Shown here: positions 53,742 to 64,000 of the stretch, one piece after another | Numbering within the stretch: the first letter of the stretch is position 1 | Layout of the letters: each line of letters starts with the position of its first letter | Origin: Hydractinia symbiolongicarpus | Taxonomy: Eukaryota > Cnidaria > Hydrozoa > Anthoathecata > Hydractiniidae | Length of the DNA: 64,000 nt | Assembly (NCBI RefSeq): GCF_029227915.1 | Contig: NC_079883.1 | Span: 9,300,001-9,364,000, forward strand | Direction of reading: 5' to 3' | The notes under the pieces: model-generated | Seen by the model: the letters and a program-made list of their open reading frames with translations, nothing else | What the model was told of the DNA's origin: nothing | Databases searched by the model: none | Program-made: the position numbers and the translations under genes

Positions 53742-54320
53742 ATGCTTATGACTTCGCCCCATCGTTATTTTGGCTTGCGCATTCGTTTTACTTACGACAG
53801 AATTCTTCGTGTTTGTAGCCATGAAAGAAAGGGACTTCTGTGAGTGAATTTTTTTACTGTGGTCTAATAAAAAAGTCGAAACGCAGTGCCCAATATATGA
53901 ATTGCTCCTAATAGCCGGAAACAGGCCGTGTCGATGATGTAGGCCGACATACGCAACGCAAACCAAAGAACGCTTTATGAAAATCCTAACACGGGCGCGG
54001 AAGAAGCCCAAATTAACAGAGTAGATGTAATGCTGAAGACCTCAAACTCCAGCAGCTTCTCTTTCAGACTATTGCGTCGTGCTACAAATAAAAATTAACA
54101 TGCTTTCGCATAGTCGCGGCACCCAAAACGGACATTATACGATGTACAGAAACACACATTTCTGTTTTCGCGCCAAATCAATTCCCGGGAGTGGTACTTT
54201 TACGTCCGCATACTTCGCACCGTCTTAAATTATATCTCATTTACACGGTAATGTTTAGTATACTTCTACTGTGATAACAAGCATCGTTTATCGTTGGATT
54301 GTTGTAAGAAAACATTAAAA

Positions 54321-54872
54321 ATGAGTGAAGCAGCTTCTCCAAAGAAAATCGCACCCAAGAAGAAACCTGCTGCAAAGAAGACAGCTGATCACCCTAAATA
54401 TGTGGACATGATCAAGGCTGCTATCGCTACCCTAAAGGAACGCGGTGGTTCATCTCGCCAAGCTATTACAAAATATATTCATGCAAATTACAAAGTTGCT
54501 GAAAACTCAGATCATCATCTGAAAATGGCTCTTAAACGAGGAGCAACATCAGGCGATTTGATTCAAACTAAAGGCACTGGTGCTTCTGGATCATTCAAGC
54601 TAGGTCAGGTAAAAAAAGAAAAACCTAAGAAAAAGGCCGCAGCAAAAAAGCCAACGGCAAAGAAGCCTACTGCAAAGAAAAGTACACCAAAAAAGAAGCC
54701 AGCAAAGAAGAGCACGCCAAAGAAAGCAGCAAAGAAGCCTGCCACAAAGAAAGCCTCGGCTAAGAAACCAGCAGCTAAGAAACCCACAAAGAAGCCTGTT
54801 GCTAAAAAACCTGCAGCAAAGAAGGTCAAAAAGACTCCCAAAAAGGCAGCAAAGAAGACCGCAAAAAAATAA
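54321..54872 (+). CDS. H1: Histone H1, unit 10, V75A
   Basis: Same length. The one amino-acid variant among the intact histone genes of the window: Val75 to Ala in the globular domain (RGATSGD), from T to C at 54544. A mild change, and not shared by unit 11. Confidence 0.97.
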   Translation: MSEAASPKKIAPKKKPAAKKTADHPKYVDMIKAAIATLKERGGSSRQAITKYIHANYKVAENSDHHLKMALKRGATSGDLIQTKGTGASGSFKLGQVKKEKPKKKAAAKKPTAKKPTAKKSTPKKKPAKKSTPKKAAKKPATKKASAKKPAAKKPTKKPVAKKPAAKKVKKTPKKAAKKTAKK

Positions 54873-55233
54873 TTTGTGTGTATCTGGCTATTACATTAAC
54901 AAACGGCTATTTTTATAGCCACACATTTACAAAAAAACATTATCTTGGTACAAAGTTAAACTTGTTTAAGTCACTTAAACAGTTAAAAAAGAGTAATTTT
55001 AAGATTAGATTCCCTAAGTTTAAGTATTTTCGTTTTTAAATTTCTTATTTTCTTGCTTTTACTTTTCTTGCCCTTCATATTTTTAACATTGTCAAACTTT
55101 ATGTAGCATAAAATTTTTATGTAGCATAAAATTTAAACAGAAAGCAGAACAAAGTTTGATATAAAAAGCTAGCCGTAATATTTTTTATGGATGTGTGGCT
55201 ATAAAAATAGCCGTTTTTTGTTTGGTAAGATGC

Positions 55234-55647
<414 letters not shown>

Positions 55648-56125
55648 TTAAGAAGTCGATGTAGTACGGATACACAAGACGGTCTAAAATGCACTATCGC
55701 GCCAAAGTTTTATTTCTCATATTGATTGACAGCTAAGGTTCAAAACAAACCATTTGATTGGTGCTAACAAAGTAATTTCTGATTGGCTGCATAATGACAT
55801 TACGCTCATTACTTTAACATTTTTATAAAATCTGTGTTTTTTGGCTACGGGAAAACGGCTGTATCTTCTGATACACAAAAGCTTTTGACTTTTTTTTTTT
55901 TTAGTAAGTAGCAGAAGGTTTGGCGAATTCCAACGATGCCAAATTTATTGCCTTACTGAAACATTAAGACCACGAATTTTTAAAAAAACTACAGTTTTAC
56001 TTAAAAAAATGTACAAAATGTTCGGAACATTTTGTAATGACGCAACTCTATTGGTTAATTAGGGTGTTTCCACGAGCAGTAGGTAATTTTATGGCCTCTT
56101 TTTAAAGCTGTCTGAATTCTGTTAA

Positions 56126-56482
<357 letters not shown>

Positions 56483-56944
56483 GCGTTGTCATTGCTCAAC
56501 AAAAACGGCTATTTTTATAGCCACAAATCTTTTAAAACATTACTTTGTGCACGCTTCCAAATTACACAATGTGTAAAGTCTTGTCACAGTTACATTTATT
56601 GCTATACGATACTATGTCATATATGACACAAAAAAAATTTAGAAATACTTTGTAGGGTTAATTTGCCTGGGAGTGTTTCCGTGAAAAGCTGGGTTAAGTT
56701 AAATGTAAGCAATAACATGGATCAATGTACTTGTCTTTTCTGCAAGTACAGCTAATAATACGTATGAAAAGTGAAGCTAATCCACACACACACATGGGGA
56801 AGTATTTTAAATGTAGGCTAGTGTTCTTAAGCACATTATTTAGAAGTTTTATTAACTTCGGTTAACTTGTAGTGACGCCAAGTAAATGTTTTTTTAAAGA
56901 TGTGTGGTCTTAAAAAAGACCGTTTGTGTTTGGTAGACGTTGGT

Positions 56945-57349
56945 TTACTTGCTGCTTGTGTATTTTGTGACGGCTTTTGTTCCTTCACTGACTGCGTGTT
57001 TTGCAAGTTCTCCAGGCAAGAGAAGACGTACTGCGGTTTGAATTTCACGAGAAGAGATGGTCGACTTTTTGTTTTGAAGAGCCAAACGCGAAGCTTCGGA
57101 AGCAATGCGCTCAAAGATGTCGTTGACAAATGAGTTCATGATGCTCATAGCTTTGCTTGAAACTCCGACATCTGGGTGAACTTGTTTCAAAACATTGTAG
57201 ATGTAAATAGCATAACTTTCCTTTCTCTTTCTCTTGCGTTTCTTTTCACCAGTTCCACCAATCTTTCCTCCTTTTTTGCCGGCTCTTTTTTCACCTTTCT
57301 TGGCTACTTTAGGTGCCTGTTTTCCTCCTTTAGCTGCTGCGTCAGACAT
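56945..57349 (-). CDS. H2B: Histone H2B, unit 10
   Basis: Identical protein. Its 3' spacer has one more CA than units 1-9. Confidence 0.99.
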   Translation of the reverse strand: MSDAAAKGGKQAPKVAKKGEKRAGKKGGKIGGTGEKKRKRKRKESYAIYIYNVLKQVHPDVGVSSKAMSIMNSFVNDIFERIASEASRLALQNKKSTISSREIQTAVRLLLPGELAKHAVSEGTKAVTKYTSSK

Positions 57350-57633
57350 GGTTAAAAATTTTTGCTACTTAACTTGTAAATAAGCATTAAACTGCAAGTC
57401 AAAACTTTTTGTTTATAAGTAAAAAAATCGGATCGAATTCGATCCGAAAACGCCGATACGCAATTTAATTGGTTAAAAAAAAAATCTTTTGTTTAATACT
57501 TAATTATGATTGGTTAAAAAAACATGATTTCGATCCTATTTTTATGATGAAAAAACGAGTAAAGTTTATTTCGTTAACACTTACGTTAAATATTCGTACG
57601 TTTTTGTATTAACTTACAAATCAAATCGCAGTT

Positions 57634-58014
57634 ATGTCTGGACGTGGAAAAGGTGGAAAAGCTAAGGCTAAAGCCAAGACAAGATCCTCAAGAGCTGGAC
57701 TTCAATTTCCAGTCGGTAGAGTGCATAGATTCCTTCGTAGAGGGCACTATGCTAACCGAATTGGATCTGGAGCACCAGTTTACTTAGCAGCCGTCTTGGA
57801 ATATTTATCTGCTGAGATATTGGAGTTGGCTGGTAACGCAGCAAGAGACAACAAAAAAGCTAGGATTATTCCAAGACATTTACAATTGGCTGTTCGTAAT
57901 GATGAAGAATTAAACAAACTTTTGAGCGGTGTAACCATTGCAGCTGGTGGTGTTTTGCCAAACATTCAAGCTGTCTTACTCCCAAAGAAGAACGACAAAG
58001 GACAGAAGAAGTAA
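57634..58014 (+). CDS. H2A: Histone H2A, unit 10
   Basis: Identical protein. Confidence 0.99.
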   Translation: MSGRGKGGKAKAKAKTRSSRAGLQFPVGRVHRFLRRGHYANRIGSGAPVYLAAVLEYLSAEILELAGNAARDNKKARIIPRHLQLAVRNDEELNKLLSGVTIAAGGVLPNIQAVLLPKKNDKGQKK

Positions 58015-58211
58015 ACCGCTACACTCAGAAAACAACGGCTATTTTTATAGCCACACATCTTTAAAAAAACATTGTTTTTTTCACAAAACTATAACCTTAA
58101 AGTCTAATAGATAATCCATGCATACGCCTTGTCCTAAGTAACTCAAAGAAATTAAATAAAAAAATTTGATCACAACGTCAAAATAAATTGCACGTATTTG
58201 CCCCTACTAAT

Positions 58212-58331
58212 GTCTACGGCCATACCACGATGAACACACCCGTTCTCGTCTGATCACGGAAGTTAAGCATCGTCGGGCCGGGATAGTACTTGGATGGGGG
58301 ACCGCCTGGGAACTCCCGGTGTCGTAGGCTT
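58212..58331 (+). rRNA. 5S rRNA: 5S rRNA, unit 10
   Basis: Gene body unchanged. Ten or so bases upstream, GCACC reads GCCCC. Confidence 0.97.
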
Positions 58332-58345
58332 TTCATTTTCATTTG

Positions 58346-58367
58346 TTGCCTTTTCATTTCAATGGTG
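58346..58367. repeat. 22-bp insertion after 5S, unit 10 only
   Basis: The added bases include CCTTTTCATTTCAATGG, an imperfect copy of the GCTTTTCATTTTCATTTG just before it. Looks like a slipped duplication. Confidence 0.85.
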
Positions 58368-58679
58368 CTGTGATATATTTCTTGTTATAACAATTAAGGA
58401 ACGTGGCGGTTGTTGAAAGTGTTTCCTATGACATTTTCCTACGACATTTTCAGGTGATAGTACGAGAAAAAAGAGCTTTCAAATGCATACAAACTCGATC
58501 TATTGCCGATCATCCAATAACCCTGACGGAATGGCAAATAAAATAAAATTCCGCCGCCTTCCGAGGACTTATATCGCAATCACGTTTCGTAACAGCCAAG
58601 CGAGGTTTTACCTTAGCGTTTAAGTCACCACCGACATTTGGCCGCGCAACTTTTCTAAGCTCATTCATTTTGACTTAAG

Positions 58680-58845
58680 GAGGGGGCGAGCGCGGACGCA
58701 GGCCCCCACTACCAGAAATTGTACGGTCGAGTTACTGACGTTTGCAGTAATCGCAGAGGTCAGCCCAAGCGTAGTGCAATGCAAGAGCCTCACTCTGGAA
58801 GAAAACCCTCATTGATCAGTCTTTACTTCCCCGTCAGGTAAGTAT
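58680..58845 (-). ncRNA. U1: U1 snRNA, unit 11
   Basis: Unchanged copy. Confidence 0.95.
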
Positions 58846-59036
58846 GAGTTGGAACTGCACCGTAGCATGAGGGTACCCTTCAAAGTTTGTTAATGCTTGT
58901 GGCTTGAGTGTGTTATAAACTGCCGTGTCGCGGGGCATAGGCTGTATTCTCCCCCAGTGTACGCGTTTTGTTCCCGCCGTAGACTATGCAGAGTGCCGTC
59001 GGAAAGAGGACTGCTATTATTCTTTTATTGCTTATG

Positions 59037-59222
59037 TGGGCCGCCATCGGTAATAGTGCAACACCAAGGCAACCCGTGGTCACGGCGTGAATGAATCCAC
59101 CTCCATGACCCAAGGCCAAAAATCAGATTAATATACTGACCATTCAGAGAATGGCCTACCAGATATTAAACTGATAAGAACAGATACTACACTTGATCTT
59201 AGCCATTAGGCCGAGAAGCGAT
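59037..59222 (-). ncRNA. U2: U2 snRNA, unit 11
   Basis: Standard 186-nt form. Confidence 0.95.
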
Positions 59223-59544
59223 AAAGAACAAGCGTTGCCATGATAGGCATCGTCCACACACCGTAACTGCTTGTGGAGCATGTCACGTTACTGTAAAGCT
59301 TACAACTGTCACCGCGTACGGATGGACGGCGACATAGTAAAAATCACGGCTGTTGATTTAGCCGTAGGATGGAGAGCGACTGTAGCGAGTGGATGGTAAC
59401 TTACATGAATGCTAACAAAGGCGACGATACTAAGTGCGTGATATTACTTTCCAATATGACTGCGTACATTCCGTTTATCAACGCATTACGCCAGAACGTG
59501 CGCGCGCGTTACACAGTAGACCATGCAGCCGAAATGCGACAGTG

Positions 59545-59617
59545 CGACCCTGCCAGGAGTCGAACCTGGAATCCCCTGATTCGTAGTCAGATGCCTTATC
59601 CATTGGGCCACAGGGCC
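59545..59617 (-). tRNA. tRNA-Arg(ACG), unit 11
   Basis: Unchanged tRNA body. Confidence 0.97.
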
Positions 59618-60196
59618 ATGCTTATGACTTCGCCCCATCGTTATTTTGGCTTGCGCATTCGTTTTACTTACGACAGAATTCTTCGTTGTTGTAGCCATGA
59701 AAGAAAGGGACTTCTGTGAGTGAATTTTTTTACTGTGGTCTAATAAAAAAGTCGAAACGCAGTGCCCAATATATGAATTGCTCCTAATAGCCGGAAACAG
59801 GCCGTGTCGATGATGTAGGCCGACATACGCAACGCAAACCAAAGAACGCTTTATGAAAATCCTAACACGGGCGCGGAAGAAGCCCAAATTAACAGAGTAG
59901 ATGTAATGCTGAAGACCTCAAACTCCAGCAGCTTCTCTTTCAGACTATTGCGTCGTGCTACAAATAAAAATTAACATGCTTTCGCATAGTCGCGGCACCC
60001 AAAACGGACATTATACGATGTACAGAAACACACATTTCTGTTTTCGCGCCAAATCAATTCCCGGGAGTGGTACTTTTACGTCCGCATACTTCGCACCGTC
60101 TTAAATTATATCTCATTTACACGGTAATGTTTAGTATACTTCTACTGTGATAACAAGCATCGTTTATCGTTGGATTGTTGTAAGAAAACATTAAAA

Positions 60197-60748
60197 ATGA
60201 GTGAAGCAGCTTCTCCAAAGAAAATCGCACCCAAGAAGAAACCTGCTGCAAAGAAGACAGCTGATCACCCTAAATATGTGGACATGATCAAGGCTGCTAT
60301 CGCTACCCTAAAGGAACGCGGTGGTTCATCTCGCCAAGCTATTACAAAATATATTCATGCAAATTACAAAGTTGCTGAAAACTCAGATCATCATCTGAAA
60401 ATGGCTCTTAAACGAGGAGTAACATCAGGCGATTTGATTCAAACTAAAGGCACTGGTGCTTCTGGATCATTCAAGCTAGGTCAGGTAAAAAAAGAAAAAC
60501 CTAAGAAAAAGGCCGCAGCAAAAAAGCCAACGGCAAAGAAGCCTACTGCAAAGAAAAGTACACCAAAAAAGAAGCCAGCAAAGAAGAGCACGCCAAAGAA
60601 AGCAGCAAAGAAGCCTGCCACAAAGAAAGCCTCGGCTAAGAAACCAGCAGCTAAGAAACCCACAAAGAAGCCTGTTGCTAAAAAACCTGCAGCAAAGAAG
60701 GTCAAAAAGACTCCCAAAAAGGCAGCAAAGAAGACCGCAAAAAAATAA
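60197..60748 (+). CDS. H1: Histone H1, unit 11
   Basis: Standard protein with Val75. Confidence 0.97.
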   Translation: MSEAASPKKIAPKKKPAAKKTADHPKYVDMIKAAIATLKERGGSSRQAITKYIHANYKVAENSDHHLKMALKRGVTSGDLIQTKGTGASGSFKLGQVKKEKPKKKAAAKKPTAKKPTAKKSTPKKKPAKKSTPKKAAKKPATKKASAKKPAAKKPTKKPVAKKPAAKKVKKTPKKAAKKTAKK

Positions 60749-61109
60749 TTTGTGTGTATCTGGCTATTACATTAACAAACGGCTATTTTTATAGCCACAC
60801 ATTTACAAAAAAACATTATCTTGGTACAAAGTTAAACTTGTTTAAGTCACTTAAACAGTTAAAAAAGAGTAATTTTAAGATTAGATTCCCTAAGTTTAAG
60901 TATTTTCGTTTTTAAATTTCTTATTTTCTTGCTTTTACTTTTCTTGCCCTTCATATTTTTAACATTGTCAAACTTTATGTAGCATAAAATTTTTATGTAG
61001 CATAAAATTTAAACAGAAAGCAGAACAAAGTTTGATATAAAAAGCTAGCCGTAATATTTTTTATGGATGTGTGGCTATAAAAATAGCCGTTTTTTGTTTG
61101 GTAAGATGC

Positions 61110-61523
<414 letters not shown>

Positions 61524-62001
61524 TTAAGAAGTCGATGTAGTACGGATACACAAGACGGTCTAAAATGCACTATCGCGCCAAAGTTTTATTTCTCATATTG
61601 ATTGACAGCTAAGGTTCAAAACAAACCATTTGATTGGTGCTAACAAAGTAATTTCTGATTGGCTGCATAATGACATTACGCTCATTACTTTAACATTTTT
61701 ATAAAATCTGTGTTTTTTGGCTACGGGAAAACGGCTGTATCTTCTGATACACAAAAGCTTTTGACTTTTTTTTTTTTTAGTAAGTAGCAGAAGGTTTGGC
61801 GAATTCCAACGATGCCAAATTTATTGCCTTACTGAAACATTAAGACCACGAATTTTTAAAAAAACTACAGTTTTACTTAAAAAAATGTACAAAATGTTCG
61901 GAACATTTTGTAATGACGCAACTCTATTGGTTAATTAGGGTGTTTCCACGAGCAGTAGGTAATTTTATGGCCTCTTTTTAAAGCTGTCTGAATTCTGTTA
62001 A

Positions 62002-62358
<357 letters not shown>

Positions 62359-62820
62359 GCGTTGTCATTGCTCAACAAAAACGGCTATTTTTATAGCCAC
62401 AAATCTTTTAAAACATTACTTTGTGCACGCTTCCAAATTACACAATGTGTAAAGTCTTGTCACAGTTACATTTATTGCTATACGATACTATGTCATATAT
62501 GACACAAAAAAAATTTAGAAATACTTTGTAGGGTTAATTTGCCTGGGAGTGTTTCCGTGAAAAGCTGGGTTAAGTTAAATGTAAGCAATAACATGGATCA
62601 ATGTACTTGTCTTTTCTGCAAGTACAGCTAATAATACGTATGAAAAGTGAAGCTAATCCACACACACACATGGGGAAGTATTTTAAATGTAGGCTAGTGT
62701 TCTTAAGCACATTATTTAGAAGTTTTATTAACTTCGGTTAACTTGTAGTGACGCCAAGTAAATGTTTTTTTAAAGATGTGTGGTCTTAAAAAAGACCGTT
62801 TGTGTTTGGTAGACGTTGGT

Positions 62821-63225
62821 TTACTTGCTGCTTGTGTATTTTGTGACGGCTTTTGTTCCTTCACTGACTGCGTGTTTTGCAAGTTCTCCAGGCAAGAGAA
62901 GACGTACTGCGGTTTGAATTTCACGAGAAGAGATGGTCGACTTTTTGTTTTGAAGAGCCAAACGCGAAGCTTCGGAAGCAATGCGCTCAAAGATGTCGTT
63001 GACAAATGAGTTCATGATGCTCATAGCTTTGCTTGAAACTCCGACATCTGGGTGAACTTGTTTCAAAACATTGTAGATGTAAATAGCATAACTTTCCTTT
63101 CTCTTTCTCTTGCGTTTCTTTTCACCAGTTCCACCAATCTTTCCTCCTTTTTTGCCGGCTCTTTTTTCACCTTTCTTGGCTACTTTAGGTGCCTGTTTTC
63201 CTCCTTTAGCTGCTGCGTCAGACAT
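62821..63225 (-). CDS. H2B: Histone H2B, unit 11
   Basis: Identical protein. Confidence 0.99.
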   Translation of the reverse strand: MSDAAAKGGKQAPKVAKKGEKRAGKKGGKIGGTGEKKRKRKRKESYAIYIYNVLKQVHPDVGVSSKAMSIMNSFVNDIFERIASEASRLALQNKKSTISSREIQTAVRLLLPGELAKHAVSEGTKAVTKYTSSK

Positions 63226-63509
63226 GGTTAAAAATTTTTGCTACTTAACTTGTAAATAAGCATTAAACTGCAAGTCAAAACTTTTTGTTTATAAGTAAAA
63301 AAATCGGATCGAATTCGATCCGAAAACGCCGATACGCAATTTAATTGGTTAAAAAAAAAATCTTTTGTTTAATACTTAATTATGATTGGTTAAAAAAACA
63401 TGATTTCGATCCTATTTTTATGATGAAAAAACGAGTAAAGTTTATTTCGTTAACACTTACGTTAAATATTCGTACGTTTTTGTATTAACTTACAAATCAA
63501 ATCGCAGTT

Positions 63510-63890
63510 ATGTCTGGACGTGGAAAAGGTGGAAAAGCTAAGGCTAAAGCCAAGACAAGATCCTCAAGAGCTGGACTTCAATTTCCAGTCGGTAGAGTGC
63601 ATAGATTCCTTCGTAGAGGGCACTATGCTAACCGAATTGGATCTGGAGCACCAGTTTACTTAGCAGCCGTCTTGGAATATTTATCTGCTGAGATATTGGA
63701 GTTGGCTGGTAACGCAGCAAGAGACAACAAAAAAGCTAGGATTATTCCAAGACATTTACAATTGGCTGTTCGTAATGATGAAGAATTAAACAAACTTTTG
63801 AGCGGTGTAACCATTGCAGCTGGTGGTGTTTTGCCAAACATTCAAGCTGTCTTACTCCCAAAGAAGAACGACAAAGGACAGAAGAAGTAA
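63510..63890 (+). CDS. H2A: Histone H2A, unit 11
   Basis: Identical protein. The stem-loop follows at 63913-63928; the window ends 110 bp after the stop codon. Confidence 0.99.
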   Translation: MSGRGKGGKAKAKAKTRSSRAGLQFPVGRVHRFLRRGHYANRIGSGAPVYLAAVLEYLSAEILELAGNAARDNKKARIIPRHLQLAVRNDEELNKLLSGVTIAAGGVLPNIQAVLLPKKNDKGQKK

Positions 63891-64000
63891 ACCGCTACAC
63901 TCAGAAAACAACGGCTATTTTTATAGCCACACATCTTTAAAAAAACATTGTTTTTTTCACAAAACTATAACCTTAAAGTCTAATAGATAATCCATGCATA

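Overview
The window is one uninterrupted tandem array: ten complete copies and one truncated copy of a unit of about 5,852 bp. It is nuclear DNA from an animal. The histone genes have no introns and end in the metazoan 3' stem-loop instead of a polyadenylation signal; U1 and U2 snRNA, a tRNA-Arg(ACG) and a eukaryotic 5S rRNA are all present. The AT-rich spacers and histone sequences (a short H2A tail without the H2A.X motif, a replication-type H3 and a lysine-rich H1) suggest an invertebrate. A cnidarian, perhaps a hydrozoan, is my best guess, but the species is not proven by anything here.

Unit layout (unit 1 coordinates; strand in brackets): U1 snRNA 66-231 (-), U2 snRNA 423-609 (-), spacer with a candidate small RNA 610-931, tRNA-Arg(ACG) 932-1004 (-), H1 1584-2135 (+), H3 2497-2907 (-), H4 3434-3745 (+), H2B 4206-4610 (-), H2A 4895-5275 (+), 5S rRNA 5473-5592 (+), then a spacer to the next U1. 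H3/H4 and H2B/H2A are divergent pairs sharing promoters of 526 and 284 bp. H1/H3 and H4/H2B are convergent pairs. All five histone genes end in a 16-nt stem-loop, followed 10-11 nt later by an A-rich element ending in CATT or TATT, a likely U7 target. One unit therefore supplies all nucleosome proteins, the linker histone, two spliceosomal RNAs, a tRNA and 5S rRNA, and needs both Pol II and Pol III.

Unit starts: 1, 5854, 11706, 17558, 23410, 29262, 35114, 40968, 46819, 52671 and 58615 (the last is cut at 64000, before its 5S gene). Regulatory sites are listed for unit 1 only. To find them in later units, shift by the difference between unit starts, minus 1 for sites beyond the U2 gene because unit 1 carries one extra base in U2 (about position 541). 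Unit-specific indels then add: unit 7 has +2 in H2A, unit 8 has -1 in U2, unit 10 has +68, +2 and +22, and unit 11 has +2.

Units 1-9 are almost identical, as expected of concerted evolution. Exceptions are single-base changes, an H2A frameshift in unit 7, a one-base loss in the U2 Sm site of unit 8, and a badly disrupted H3-H4 block in unit 6 (31753-33165). Units 10 and 11 share about ten substitutions and a CA insertion and form a second subtype. Unit 10 also has a 68-bp tandem duplication and a 22-bp insertion.
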